This document shows, piece by piece, positions 25,148 through 39,231 of a stretch of 64,000 nt of DNA (position 1 is the stretch's first letter; the number at the start of each line of letters is the position of its first letter). Origin of the DNA: Spongiibacter tropicus DSM 19543 (lineage in GTDB: Bacteria; Pseudomonadota; Gammaproteobacteria; Pseudomonadales; Spongiibacteraceae); the NCBI RefSeq assembly GCF_000420325.1, contig NZ_ATUS01000004.1, positions 186,001 through 250,000 on the forward strand, read 5' to 3'. Both the position numbers and the translations under genes were made by a program. The notes beneath the pieces are model-generated. The model ran no database searches. It saw only the letters and a list, made by a program, of their open reading frames with translations, and was not told where the DNA came from.

Positions 25148-26488
25148 ATGTTACCCAATTACAGCGCGTCTGTTTATGGCGCTAGCAAACCGTGGTCACG
25201 CAGGTACCCTGGTTTTTTATTCAGTTTATTTATTTTCTTTTTTGTCCAGGGTGCCTGGGCCGCTTCCACGGATACATCCATTACGTTAAATAGCGCCATC
25301 GAGCGTTTAATAGCTCAAAACCCTTCCTTGAAAATTTTTCCCTATCGCTATGCCGCCCTTCAGGGGCAGGCAGAGACGGCCGGGTTAAGGCCGGCGTATG
25401 AGTTGGGTTTTGAGGCTGAAAATGTCGGCGGTACCGGAGATTTTAGCGGCGCAGGTGGTGCTGAGCTGACCATTGCCCTGTCTTCGGTCATCGAAATGGG
25501 GAATAAGCGCGTGGCTCGACAAGGCGTTGTCTCCCACAGTCGGTCAGTGCTCGATGCCAGCCGACAGGTGGAATCCCTGGCCTTATTAGGCGAAGTCACC
25601 CGTCGCTATGTCGATGTGCTGGCCGCACAGGAGCAGGTTACCCTGGCTGCCGAGGCTGCTCAATTGGCAAACGAGAGCTTACGCATTGTGAAAAAGCGGG
25701 CTACGGCGGGGGCGACTCCCGAGGCGGAAGTCAAACGGGCACAGGCCGCTGCCGAGCAAGCGAAGCTCGCTTTCCTTTCGGAGCAGCAACGGCTGGCTTA
25801 TTTGAAAGTGTCGTTGTCTGCTCTATGGGGAGTGACTACACCTGACTTTGCCAAGGTGCAAGGTGATCTATTCCAGTTTGGCGAGGACGTCGCCTTTGAG
25901 ATGCTATACGCCAAAGTGGAAAAAAATCCGGCGATCGAAATATTCGCGGCAGAGTCCCGCCTCAAAGAAGCTGAATTACGCCTTGCCCAAACCCAATCCA
26001 GCGCCGATATCAGTTGGTCAGTGGGGGTTCGTCGAATACAGGAAACCGATGATACCGCACTGGTGGCTGGCTTCAGCATGCCGTTGTTTTCCGGCCAACG
26101 AAATACCGGCGCTGTGTCGACTGCGCTGGCCGAAAAAAATCAGGTGTTGGCACAACGTGACGTAATGCTGCTGGATTTACACACTCAGCTGTTCCGCGCC
26201 TATCACAACCGCAAACAAGCCATTGTCGCGGTAAAAGCACTGCGTACCGCCATCATTCCCGCCCTTGAGCAGGCCCTGGTAGACACTCAGGTGGCCTATC
26301 AACGCGGCCGCTACGGGTATCTCGACTATGTCAGCGCGCGGCAGGAATTATTGAGCGCCAGGCGTACCCAGATCGAAGCGGCGGCAGCCGCTTTAACCTA
26401 TGGCGCAGAAATTGAGCAACTAACAGCAGAGCCCCTGGCCTTGACTCAGTATGGCGAAGACAACACATTTTCAGGATCATCACGATGA
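25148..26488 (+). CDS. czcC: CzcC-type outer-membrane efflux factor
   Basis: 446 residues: signal peptide (FLFSLFIFFFVQGAWA), then two OEP/TolC-like repeats with long helices. LNSAIERLIAQNPSLKI opens the first and YAKVEKNPAIEIFAAESRLK the second. Conserved are GGTGDFSGAGGAELTIALSS and the terminal YQRGRYGYLDYVSARQELLS. CzcC forms the outer-membrane duct of the Czc pump. It overlaps czcB by 4 bases. Confidence 0.93.
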   Translation: MLPNYSASVYGASKPWSRRYPGFLFSLFIFFFVQGAWAASTDTSITLNSAIERLIAQNPSLKIFPYRYAALQGQAETAGLRPAYELGFEAENVGGTGDFSGAGGAELTIALSSVIEMGNKRVARQGVVSHSRSVLDASRQVESLALLGEVTRRYVDVLAAQEQVTLAAEAAQLANESLRIVKKRATAGATPEAEVKRAQAAAEQAKLAFLSEQQRLAYLKVSLSALWGVTTPDFAKVQGDLFQFGEDVAFEMLYAKVEKNPAIEIFAAESRLKEAELRLAQTQSSADISWSVGVRRIQETDDTALVAGFSMPLFSGQRNTGAVSTALAEKNQVLAQRDVMLLDLHTQLFRAYHNRKQAIVAVKALRTAIIPALEQALVDTQVAYQRGRYGYLDYVSARQELLSARRTQIEAAAAALTYGAEIEQLTAEPLALTQYGEDNTFSGSSR

Positions 26489-27426
26489 AATCAAGAACAC
26501 ATATTAACAAACCCATCCCCCATCTTCTTGGCTGTTGCTTCCTAATCGCACTGCTATCCGGACATGCTCTTGCCGAAACAGGTCGCGGAGAGGAAGCAGA
26601 GCACGGCGAAGAAGGCCACATTGAACTGACTCAGCAGCAGATACAACATTCGGGCATTACGCTGGCAACCGTGACTTCTGGCACCATCCGCGATGTATTG
26701 CCGGTATACGGCGTCGTCGCCACCAACGCAGAACGCGTACAATCAGTGACCGCACGCTTTGACGGTGTTATTCGGGAAGTTAAAAAAAGTGTTGGTGATC
26801 CGGTTCGTAAGGGCGAAACCCTGTTGACCGTAGAAGCCAACGAAAGCCTGAAAACCTATTCGATAGTTTCGTCACTCAATGGCGTTATTACACAGCGCAA
26901 CGCTAACCCTGGCGAACAAACCAGCGATGCCCCCCTATTGGAGGTGAAGGATTTTTCCACGGTCTGGGTAGAGCTGTCGATTTTTCCAAAGGATGTTGCT
27001 CAGGTTCAATCAGGGCAGAAAGTTCGCATTCTCAGCCTCGATTCGAGCCAAACCGCAGAGGGAAATATCATCTATATTGCGCCACTTGGCCAAGGTAGCA
27101 ATCAGGCCATTACGGCGCGCGTTTTGATCGACAACCCAAACGGCACCTGGAAACCGGGTCTGTTTGTCAACGCACAAATCACCCGCGCCGAAATTAATAC
27201 TCCCGTGGTGATTCGCAACGAAGCCCTGCAAATCGTCGACGACAATCCCGTTGTTTTTGTTCGGGGAAAGGAGGGTTTTGAGGCACGCACGGTAACCTTG
27301 GGACGCACCGACGGCGAGCTAAGCGAAGTAGTGTCCGGCCTGTCCGCAGATGAAGTGTATGTCAGCAACAACAGTTTTATTTTGAAAGCGGAATTGGGTA
27401 AAGGGGAGGTTGGCGATGATGATTAA
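26485..27426 (+). CDS. czcB: CzcB-type periplasmic adaptor (short form)
   Basis: 313 residues with a signal peptide (FLIALLSGHALA), a His/Glu-rich mature start (EEAEHGEEGHIELTQQQIQH), a split lipoyl/barrel-sandwich domain (VTARFDGVIREVKKSVGDPV, later LNGVITQRNANPGEQ), and a beta-barrel and membrane-proximal domain. It is shorter than most CzcB (about 380-520) because the helical hairpin is nearly absent, as in several Czc/Cus-type adaptors. It overlaps czcC (ATGA). A gap of 75 bases separates it from czcA. Confidence 0.9.
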   Translation: MKSRTHINKPIPHLLGCCFLIALLSGHALAETGRGEEAEHGEEGHIELTQQQIQHSGITLATVTSGTIRDVLPVYGVVATNAERVQSVTARFDGVIREVKKSVGDPVRKGETLLTVEANESLKTYSIVSSLNGVITQRNANPGEQTSDAPLLEVKDFSTVWVELSIFPKDVAQVQSGQKVRILSLDSSQTAEGNIIYIAPLGQGSNQAITARVLIDNPNGTWKPGLFVNAQITRAEINTPVVIRNEALQIVDDNPVVFVRGKEGFEARTVTLGRTDGELSEVVSGLSADEVYVSNNSFILKAELGKGEVGDDD

Positions 27427-27501
27427 TCACTTCCTGAAAGACATTCTGCATACCATCGGCCGGAACAGCATTTTCATTGCCGCTCATCGAAGGAGTGTCT
27501 G

Positions 27502-30500
27502 ATGATCGATAAACTGATTCAATTTTCCATCGCACGCCGTTGGCTGGTGATGTTTCTGGTGCTGGTAACTGGTGCCCTGGGTGTCTGGAACTATCAGCAC
27601 CTACCCATCGACGCGGTACCCGATATCACCAATGTCCAGGTGCAAATCAATACCGAAGCTCCCGGCTACTCACCGCTGGAAGTGGAGCAACGCATTACGT
27701 ACTTGGTGGAACTGGCGATCACAGGGCTGCCCCACGTGGAGAGTACACGTTCGGTATCACGCTATGCTCTGTCCCAAGTGACCGTGGTGTTTGAAAAAGG
27801 CACGGACATTTACTTTGCCCGCAATCTTATCAACGAGCGCTTGCAGCAGGCAAAAAGCGAGATGCCTTCAGGAATCGGTCCGGTGATGGGGCCCGTTGCC
27901 ACAGGACTCGGTGAAATCTTTCACTATGCAGTGCATGCGAAACCGGGCGCCTTGCAAGAAAATGGTGAGCCCTATGATGCGACGGCCTTACGTACCTTGC
28001 AGGATTGGGTGATCCGTCCGCAGTTACGCCTGGTTCCCGGCGTCACCGAAGTCAATACCATTGGCGGCTTCGAGAAGCAGTTCCACATCACGCCGGAACC
28101 TTCAAGACTGCTGGCCTACCAGCTCAGCTTTGATGATTTAGTAGCGGCACTGGAGAAAAACAACGCTAATATCGGTGCTGGCTATATTGAAAAAAATGGT
28201 GAGCAATATTTAATCCGCGCCCCCGGACAGGTGGCTGACATCCCTGCGATCGAAAAAATCATCGTCGCTCGTCGAGCCGGGTTACCCATTACCGTGGCTG
28301 ATGTGGCCGAGGTCGGATTCGGCAAAGAGTTGCGCACAGGTGCCGCTACTCGCGATGGTGAGGAGACTGTATTGGGTACCGCCGTCATGCTGCTGGGAGG
28401 TAATAGTCGGACGGTTTCCCAGGATGTGTCGGCCAAGTTGTTGGAGATCAATAAGACGCTGCCCGAGGGCGTGATTGCCGAACCGGTTTATAACCGTACG
28501 GTACTGGTCGATAAAACCATTGCCACGGTGCAGGCCAACCTGGCCGAAGGTGCGGTATTGGTTGTCGTCGTGCTCCTGATCATGCTCGGCAACGTCCGGG
28601 CGGCCTTACTCACCGCAATGGTGATTCCATTGTCGATGTTGATGTTGATGACGGGCATGGTGCAAACCAAGGTCAGCGCCAATCTGATGAGTTTGGGCGC
28701 ACTCGATTTTGGCTTGATTGTGGATGGTGCGGTGATCATTGTCGAAAACTGTATCATGCGCTTGGCTGGGCGACAGCATCATCTTGGGCGCACCTTAAAA
28801 CTGGATGAGCGTTTTCAAACGGTGTTTGCGGCCACCCGCGAGGTTTTTGCGCCGAGTTTGATCAGCGTGTTAGTGGTGATTCTGGTGAACTTACCCATCC
28901 TGGCTTTGACGGGCGTGGAAGGCAAAATGTTTACGCCCATGGCTATGGCGGTGATCATGGCCTTGCTGTCTGCGTTGGTGCTGTCACTCACCTTCGTCCC
29001 TGCCGCCGTGGCGCTGTTTATGACGGGGCATATCGAGGAGAAGGACAATTTTATTGTTCGCCACTCCAAACGGTTTTACGCCCCGGTTTTGGCGTGGGCG
29101 CTAAAGTTTCGCGTTCTCGTATTGTCTGCGGCCCTGATCTTTGTGGTTTTGGTCGGCGCACTGGCCACGCGGATGGGGACGGAATTTATCCCTAATCTGG
29201 ATGAGGGCGATATTGCCGTCCAGGCACTGCGAATACCCGGCACCAGTCTCACTCAATCCCTGGATATGCAGTTTCAACTGGAAAAAGCGGTTCTGGAAAT
29301 CCCTGAAGTCAAAACCTACTTCGCGCGCGTCGGCACGGCCGAAGTTGCCAGTGACCCCATGGGGCCCAACATTTCCGATGGCTATGTCATGCTCAGGGAT
29401 CGCAGTGAATGGCCCGATCCTGATAAAACCAAAGCGCAGCTGTTGGAAGAAATTGGTGAGAAACTGACGTTGTTGCCGGGAAATGCCTATGAGATCAGCC
29501 AGCCGATCCAACTGCGCTTCAATGAATTGATTTCTGGTGTGCGATCAGACCTCGGGATCAAGGTGTTCGGCGATGATTTGGACCAGCTGCTTAAATCGGG
29601 CAGCGAAATCGCGGCGGTATTGACTGGCATCGAGGGCGCCGAAGGTGTCAAGGTCGAACAGGTATCCGGTTTGCCTATTCTGTCCATTAATGCTGATCGT
29701 TCAGCTATGTATCGTTATGGCTTGAATGTAGCCGATGTGCAGGACGTAGTCGCCGCCGCCACGGGCGGTGAGGAGGCTGGCCTGATCTTTGAAGGCGATC
29801 AACGTTTCTCGATAGTGGTGCGAGTGGCCGAGCGCATAAGGGGCGACTTACAAGCGTTGGAGCGTTTGCCGATACCACTACCAGACGGCGGCTACGTGCC
29901 ACTGCGGGAAGTGGCTAGTCTCACGCTGGCCCCTGGACCTAATCAGATCTCTCGTGAAAACGGCAAGCGGCGGTTGGTAGTCAGCGCCAATGTTCGCGGT
30001 CGTGATTTGGGTGGCTTTGTGGCCGAAGTTCAGGACAAAGTTGCGCAACAGGTGAAATTGCCTCCCGGCTATTGGCTGGAGTACGGCGGTACTTTTGAGC
30101 AACTGCAATCGGCCTCGCAGCGGTTGAGCCTGCTTGTCCCCGTCACTTTGGTGATGATTTTTGCATTGCTGATGATGACCTTTGGTTCGGCAAAAGATGC
30201 GGCATTAGTCTTCAGTGGCGTACCGCTGGCGCTGACTGGTGGCGTTATCGCCTTGTGGTTGCGAGATATCCCTTTATCCATCACCGCTGGCGTTGGGTTT
30301 ATTACTTTGTGCGGTGTATCGGTGCTGACGGGGGTCATGATGGTGTCGGCATTTCGGGATGAGCTCAGTCGCGGAGAATCAGTCGAGCAGGCGATTCTGG
30401 GCGGCGCCATGTTGAGATTGCGGCCGATATTGATGGTCGCTCTGGTGGCCGCATTAGGTTTCCTGCCGATGGCACTCAATACCAGTACTGGAGCCGAAGT

Positions 30501-30642
30501 CCAGAGGCCACTGGCCACGGTCGTTATCGGCGGCATTATCTCTTCCACGTTACTTACGCTATTGGTGCTTCCCGGACTGTATCGACTGGCCTGGCGAAGG
30601 CCAAAAGCGATTGATGACAATGGCGACACGATAGCTCAGTAA
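27502..30642 (+). CDS. czcA: CzcA-type HME-RND divalent metal efflux pump
   Basis: 1046 residues, full length. It is a proton-driven inner-membrane pump for Zn, Cd or Co with CzcB and CzcC. TM4 carries the HME1 signature [20 protein letters not shown] with the proton-relay Asp residues; the N-terminal [20 protein letters not shown] and the periplasmic [15 protein letters not shown] are conserved. GGAGTG precedes ATG 27502. A second CzcA (32974-36123) faces it; the two are clearly related but differ at many positions, so they are not a recent duplicate. Confidence 0.96.
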   Translation: MIDKLIQFSIARRWLVMFLVLVTGALGVWNYQHLPIDAVPDITNVQVQINTEAPGYSPLEVEQRITYLVELAITGLPHVESTRSVSRYALSQVTVVFEKGTDIYFARNLINERLQQAKSEMPSGIGPVMGPVATGLGEIFHYAVHAKPGALQENGEPYDATALRTLQDWVIRPQLRLVPGVTEVNTIGGFEKQFHITPEPSRLLAYQLSFDDLVAALEKNNANIGAGYIEKNGEQYLIRAPGQVADIPAIEKIIVARRAGLPITVADVAEVGFGKELRTGAATRDGEETVLGTAVMLLGGNSRTVSQDVSAKLLEINKTLPEGVIAEPVYNRTVLVDKTIATVQANLAEGAVLVVVVLLIMLGNVRAALLTAMVIPLSMLMLMTGMVQTKVSANLMSLGALDFGLIVDGAVIIVENCIMRLAGRQHHLGRTLKLDERFQTVFAATREVFAPSLISVLVVILVNLPILALTGVEGKMFTPMAMAVIMALLSALVLSLTFVPAAVALFMTGHIEEKDNFIVRHSKRFYAPVLAWALKFRVLVLSAALIFVVLVGALATRMGTEFIPNLDEGDIAVQALRIPGTSLTQSLDMQFQLEKAVLEIPEVKTYFARVGTAEVASDPMGPNISDGYVMLRDRSEWPDPDKTKAQLLEEIGEKLTLLPGNAYEISQPIQLRFNELISGVRSDLGIKVFGDDLDQLLKSGSEIAAVLTGIEGAEGVKVEQVSGLPILSINADRSAMYRYGLNVADVQDVVAAATGGEEAGLIFEGDQRFSIVVRVAERIRGDLQALERLPIPLPDGGYVPLREVASLTLAPGPNQISRENGKRRLVVSANVRGRDLGGFVAEVQDKVAQQVKLPPGYWLEYGGTFEQLQSASQRLSLLVPVTLVMIFALLMMTFGSAKDAALVFSGVPLALTGGVIALWLRDIPLSITAGVGFITLCGVSVLTGVMMVSAFRDELSRGESVEQAILGGAMLRLRPILMVALVAALGFLPMALNTSTGAEVQRPLATVVIGGIISSTLLTLLVLPGLYRLAWRRPKAIDDNGDTIAQ

Positions 30643-30720
30643 CGCCTTCTGGATTGCGGCATAGAACCCTTTGTCGCGATCCCTCTGATAGCAAAAACGA
30701 CACTTTTTGGGAGTATTTAC

Positions 30721-31041
30721 ATGAAACAAATTACCGCGTTTATTCACCATGTTCGATCAGCCGATGTCATTGAAGCACTGCGTGACGCAGGCTACAAAAA
30801 CATATCGCTGCTCGACATCAAGGGGACCTTAAAGCCTTTAGGCGAGCAGGAGCTGGCGTATTCGTCCGAAGCTGGTGTGGTTATCTCGGAAGTGCAGTTA
30901 TCACTGGTTTGTGAGGACAACCAGGTGGAAGAGGTGACATCCATCATTCGCAAAACCGGGAAAATCGGACCCAACATATCCGGTTGGGTATACGTCACCC
31001 CTGTCGAGCAAGCGTTGCCTATTGGAGGAAAAGAAAATTAA
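30721..31041 (+). CDS. PII-like (GlnB-fold) protein of the czc operon
   Basis: 106 residues with the ferredoxin-like PII fold: MKQITAFIHHVRSADVIEAL, a shortened T-loop region, ELAYSSEAGVVISEVQLSLV, and VEEVTSIIRKTGKIGPNISG, then WVYVTPVEQALPIGG. The C-terminal block matches the B-loop/C-loop of PII proteins, but the uridylylated Tyr region is absent. PII-like proteins next to metal pumps (such as CutA-like and PII-NG types) may sense nucleotides or metals; the role here is unknown. It follows czcA by 78 bases. Confidence 0.75.
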   Translation: MKQITAFIHHVRSADVIEALRDAGYKNISLLDIKGTLKPLGEQELAYSSEAGVVISEVQLSLVCEDNQVEEVTSIIRKTGKIGPNISGWVYVTPVEQALPIGGKEN

Positions 31042-31045
31042 CTTC

Positions 31046-31543
31046 ATGGCGAACTCCAACCGGACAACCACCTTTTGTGGTTGGCTAGGTCTTTCCGGTT
31101 TGATATTACTGATGGATCAGGCAAGTAAGTGTGCCGTTGAGCGTACGATAGAGTACGCTGAGCGAGTGGAGATTAACTCAGTTCTTAATATCGTGCACAG
31201 GATGAACCCTGGCGCTGCATTCAGCTTGCTAGCTGATGCTGGTGGCTGGCAACGCTATTTCTTTATTGCATTAGCATCTGGCGTATCAGTTTGGTTGGTT
31301 TGGACAATGCGGCAGTGTCCAAACCGGCTTGAAGCGGCGAGCTATTCGTTGGTGCTTGGTGGTGCATTGGGCAACATGGTTGATCGTGTATGGCGAGGAT
31401 CGGTAGTGGACTTTCTTGATTTTCACTGGAGCAATTCTCATTGGCCAGCATTCAATCTGGCTGATACAGCGATATTCATAGGGGTATGTATTTTGATTGT
31501 TGGTACCATAGGCCGTAGAAATGATCCAGCCCATGATGGGTGA
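31046..31543 (+). CDS. lspA: Lipoprotein signal peptidase (LspA/PbrC type)
   Basis: 165 residues from ATG 31046; GGAGGA at 31024-31029 is rather far, and a TTG at 31022 is the alternative. Four TM helices carry the catalytic-site motifs LMDQASK, MNPGAAFSLLADAGGWQR, GALGNMVDRVWRGSVVDF and FNLADTAI, with both catalytic Asp residues. Besides the housekeeping enzyme, an lspA-like gene (pbrC) belongs to lead-resistance operons, where it helps phosphate-based Pb sequestration with PbrB. Location after czcA-PII and near a PbrR module supports an accessory copy. Confidence 0.88.
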   Translation: MANSNRTTTFCGWLGLSGLILLMDQASKCAVERTIEYAERVEINSVLNIVHRMNPGAAFSLLADAGGWQRYFFIALASGVSVWLVWTMRQCPNRLEAASYSLVLGGALGNMVDRVWRGSVVDFLDFHWSNSHWPAFNLADTAIFIGVCILIVGTIGRRNDPAHDG

Positions 31544-31682
31544 GATAGCAGCAACCGTAATAACAACGAAGAAATGAGGTAAGTAGGAACACGTTCCATC
31601 ATGAAATAGTGGAGCGTGTGGTTTCATCTATTAACTTCGAAATAGTCTCCGCTCTCGCCGGTGCTTGCGGAGAACATCTCTC

Positions 31683-32591
31683 TTAACCGTGCCCATAGGT
31701 GTGGGCATCCTTGTGCATGTGGTCCGGGTGCTCGAATTCCAGTGTTGAATGACTAATGTTGAATTCCTGCGCCAGAGCCTGTTTTATCCTGTATTTGATA
31801 TTCTCAAGCTGATCCCATGCACTTTCCTCGATAATCACATGGGCCTCCAGCGAGGCATCGTGTTCGCCCATCTGCCAAAAATGCACGTGATGAAGATCGA
31901 TAACGCCTTCGATGTTGGACAGGGCAACAATGACGGCATCGGTATCGATATCCACCGGGCTGCCCAGCATGAGGGTTCTGATAGTACCGCCGATTTCTGT
32001 CAGACCCAGGTAGAGAATGTAGCCCGCGATGCCGATGGTGATGGCAGGATCAACCCAGCGCATGTCGTAGAGTAAAATAAGGGTCCCGCCAATGACCACG
32101 GCGACCGACGCGAGCGCATCCGACAGATTGTGAAGAAACAGTGCGCGGATGTTGACGCTGTCTTTTTGCATCGAATAGGTGAGCAACGCTGTCAATGCGT
32201 CCACGGCCAAGGCGATACCACCCAGCCAGACGACCCACCAGCCCTTTACCTCTGGAGGATCGATTATCCGCATGCCACCTTCGTAAACCAGGTAGAACCC
32301 GATAATGATCAAGGTAGTGTAGTTGATGAGGGCTGCAACGATTTCAATGCGCCCGTAGCCAAAGGTCATCCTTGCGTCAGCCGGGCGGCGCGCAATTTTT
32401 TGCGCCAAGAACGCGATGACGAGTGAGGCCATGTCAGAGAAGTTATGCAAGGCGTCCGCGATAAGGGCGAGACTGCCGGCAAAGATACCTCCCCCAATCT
32501 GAGCCAGGGTCAGGATCCCGTTCGCCCAGATGGCGATGGCAACGCGTTTATCCTTGGTCTCGGGGGGCATATGCACATGGTCGTGACTCAT
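31683..32591 (-). CDS. czcD: CzcD-type CDF metal exporter
   Basis: 302 residues, complete CDF architecture: six TM helices with zinc-site motifs LIADALHNFSDMAS (TM2) and LFLHNLSDALASV (TM5), a short cytoplasmic loop, and a C-terminal domain with VIDLHHVHFWQMGEHDASLE. Histidines at both ends (MSHDHVH; HPDHMHKDAHTYGHG) are typical of Zn/Cd/Co exporters. It is the last gene of the minus-strand czc operon. The 139 bases to lspA hold no gene and no obvious terminator. Confidence 0.93.
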   Translation of the reverse strand: MSHDHVHMPPETKDKRVAIAIWANGILTLAQIGGGIFAGSLALIADALHNFSDMASLVIAFLAQKIARRPADARMTFGYGRIEIVAALINYTTLIIIGFYLVYEGGMRIIDPPEVKGWWVVWLGGIALAVDALTALLTYSMQKDSVNIRALFLHNLSDALASVAVVIGGTLILLYDMRWVDPAITIGIAGYILYLGLTEIGGTIRTLMLGSPVDIDTDAVIVALSNIEGVIDLHHVHFWQMGEHDASLEAHVIIEESAWDQLENIKYRIKQALAQEFNISHSTLEFEHPDHMHKDAHTYGHG

Positions 32592-32699
32592 TGGGTTAAC
32601 CTAGTTGGTGGCTATTTATAAAGAGGCATCTGCTGTATTCAGCTTACTCTGTGCCTGGTCGCCTGTACCTTGGCGATTTTGTGGATTTTGGGCCATTGT

Positions 32700-32894
32700 T
32701 TACTCATCCTTTTTGACAGCTTTCAGGAATTCCGCAAGGCTGTCTTCGGCCGCTTTTTTGTTCGGGAATGGCCCGATATTTTGACCTTCACGGGTTAAAA
32801 AATACCAGTCACTGTTGATGGCGTGGATGCGATGTGTTCGAAAGTGTGGAGCTTCCTTCGGGTCATCTTTTCGTTGCTTGGGTGGATTGTTCAT
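32700..32894 (-). CDS. Small DUF6316-like protein
   Basis: 64 residues from the ATG at 32894 with GGAAAG upstream; longer frames run into czcA. The core DWYFLTREGQNIGPFPNKKA and AEDSLAEFLKAV is a short GYF/GW-like domain that I associate with DUF6316 of marine gammaproteobacteria; the function is unknown. It lies between czcA and the CDF gene on the same strand. Confidence 0.6.
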   Translation of the reverse strand: MNNPPKQRKDDPKEAPHFRTHRIHAINSDWYFLTREGQNIGPFPNKKAAEDSLAEFLKAVKKDE

Positions 32895-32973
32895 AGTCTT
32901 TCCAGGATATAAACCGCAATAAAAGAACGTTGAAAAAATCATGGGGAGATTCCTCCCCATGGTAGGGCTTTGC

Positions 32974-37348
<4,375 letters not shown>

Positions 37349-37371
37349 GGTGTGAATCCTGAATTTGTGGG

Positions 37372-38682
37372 TTAGCGCGTCGGGGCGCCCGGAACAGTCG
37401 CGAGTGGCTGCGCCGTGAGTTGTTCGATCAACGCCTGGTTGAGCAGCGCCGTGGTGGCGGCGTCGACCAGTGCCTCCCGTGCTGAGAGCAGCTCCCGCTG
37501 TGCGGCGGTCCACTCCACATAGCTGTAGCGGCCGTTTTCATAGGCTTCGCGGGTCTGAGTGAGTGCCTCGGTCAGGTCGGGAAGCATTTGGCTGCGAATC
37601 TGCTCAACAGTCTCGATGCTTTGTTGCCGCAAGTGATAGGCGTCGAACAGGCGCGAATGGAGGCGCAGCAGGGTATCCTCCCGGCGGAATCGGACCTCAT
37701 CCCGCGCCGCCAGGGCGGCCTGCACCTCGCCGCGATTGCGCCGTCCGGAAAAGAGCGGTACCGAGAGCCCAGCGGTCAAGGCCGTATCATCCGTCTCTTC
37801 GAAGCGCCGGATGCCGACCTGCCAACGGATGTTGCTCTCGGACTGGCTGCGCACCAGCTGAATCTCCGCTTCACGGATACGCTGTTCGCTGGCGTAGATT
37901 TGAATGGCCGGGCTGTCGCTGACCCGCTGGTACAGGGCATCGAAGTTGTCGGAGGAACCGAACTGGAACAGATCGCCTTCCAGCATTTGGAAGTCCGGGC
38001 TGGTATCGCCCCACAGGGAAGCCAGAGCCATTTTCCGGCTCTCGTAGGCGGCTCGCAGACGGGACTGCTCAATACGACTCTGGGTCAGCGCAGCCCTGGC
38101 GCGCAGGACTTCGGCCTGGGGCGCCGCGCCGCGGTCGGCGCGACGGGTGACGATCTCGTGGGTGGCCTCGGCCAGCGCCACGGCTTCAGCGGCGAGTTGG
38201 AGTTTTTCCTGCAGGGCCAGGGTGGCGACAAAGCGCTGGGTCACCTGTCCGAGCACATCCAGGGTCTCGGCCCGGCGCTCGGCCTCGACGCGCCCGTATC
38301 GTGAGTCAACCACGCTGACGCGGGCCTGACGCTTGCCGCCAAGTTCGAGAACCGATGACAGGGATAGGGTGTACTCTGCCCCGTCAACTCCTCGCAGATT
38401 GTCGCTGCCGAGGAAGTTTTCCACTTCCAGGCCGGCCTCCAGGGCAGGATTTTGATCTGCCGTGATGCGTCGGCCATCAAGACCCTGAAGGCGTAAATCG
38501 AAGACCTGGAGGCCGGGGTTTTGTGCCATGGCCCGCGAGAGAGCTTTGGACAGAGTGAGCGGTTTCTCCCCGGCGAGTGCCAGGGTAGAACCAAATGCCA
38601 GCGTTAGAAGGCAAAAGGCATGGATAATAAAGTGGCACGGCATTGCGCGGCGCCCAGTTTGCATGGGCATTCTGAAAAGCAT
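37372..38682 (-). CDS. czcC: CzcC-type outer-membrane efflux factor (second operon)
   Basis: 436 residues with a signal peptide (HAFCLLTLAFGSTLALAGE) and two OEP repeats. LSKALSRAMAQNPGLQVFDL opens the first; GVDGAEYTLSLSSVLELGGK and YENGRYSYVEWTAAQRELLS are diagnostic. GGAGC lies 6 bases before the ATG at 38682. It resembles the copy at 25148 in plan but is clearly divergent. It is co-transcribed with czcB, 23 bases downstream. Confidence 0.93.
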   Translation of the reverse strand: MLFRMPMQTGRRAMPCHFIIHAFCLLTLAFGSTLALAGEKPLTLSKALSRAMAQNPGLQVFDLRLQGLDGRRITADQNPALEAGLEVENFLGSDNLRGVDGAEYTLSLSSVLELGGKRQARVSVVDSRYGRVEAERRAETLDVLGQVTQRFVATLALQEKLQLAAEAVALAEATHEIVTRRADRGAAPQAEVLRARAALTQSRIEQSRLRAAYESRKMALASLWGDTSPDFQMLEGDLFQFGSSDNFDALYQRVSDSPAIQIYASEQRIREAEIQLVRSQSESNIRWQVGIRRFEETDDTALTAGLSVPLFSGRRNRGEVQAALAARDEVRFRREDTLLRLHSRLFDAYHLRQQSIETVEQIRSQMLPDLTEALTQTREAYENGRYSYVEWTAAQRELLSAREALVDAATTALLNQALIEQLTAQPLATVPGAPTR

Positions 38683-38745
38683 GAGACTGCTCCTACGAAA
38701 GTCTAAATGACAGTTGTCCCCCGGGTGGGGAAGGTATTCGCAGGA

Positions 38746-39093
38746 TCAGAAAATGGGAGGGCGGAAAAGGGAGGATTGAACCCCGGTGGTGAAGTTGGCT
38801 TGGTAGTCGGACCGTACTATTCCCGCCGTCAAGCCGGAAATGTTGGTGAGGGTTCCCATCAATACCATGTGAAAGCAGCTGTGGCTGTGATGGCAATGGT
38901 CCGCTGAATGACTGGGGCTGTCGGGAGACGACTTGGTTGCCTGATTTTCGCTGGAAAAATCCGCTGATTCGTGTGAATGCTCATCATAATGTGGCATTGC
39001 GGGGTTGTGCGGTTGTGCTTCATAGGCAATAGACGCCACTGACTGCAAAGCAATCAACAGCGTCATTGCGACTATGAAACAGCGTTTAATCAT
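38746..39093 (-). CDS. CzcI-like small secreted protein
   Basis: 115 residues from the ATG at 39093 (MIKRCFIVAMTLLIALQSVA, a signal peptide). The mature part is rich in His, Ser and Asp with a metal-like cluster (HSADHCHHSHSCFH), then a hydrophobic stretch and LFRPPIF at the end. It has the same plan as 24710-25063, and like it precedes czcC. A longer frame to 39180 adds a non-signal stretch and is not preferred. CzcI of Cupriavidus is the nearest analogue by position. Confidence 0.6.
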   Translation of the reverse strand: MIKRCFIVAMTLLIALQSVASIAYEAQPHNPAMPHYDEHSHESADFSSENQATKSSPDSPSHSADHCHHSHSCFHMVLMGTLTNISGLTAGIVRSDYQANFTTGVQSSLFRPPIF

Positions 39094-39231
39094 GCAAGTG
39101 GTCCCGGAATTTGATCGTGAGCCTAGCAGAAAGGCAACCACATTGAAACGACTGGACCCCCATGGGGTTACGTGAGGCACTGGTGCGCTGGCCTGAGCAA
39201 ATCAAGTGGAGGCGATAGTTAAATTGCGTCA

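Noticed and set aside
27417-27502. A 27-residue frame between czcB and czcA
   Set aside because: It overlaps the end of czcB and the start of czcA, has no ribosome site of its own and no conserved features.
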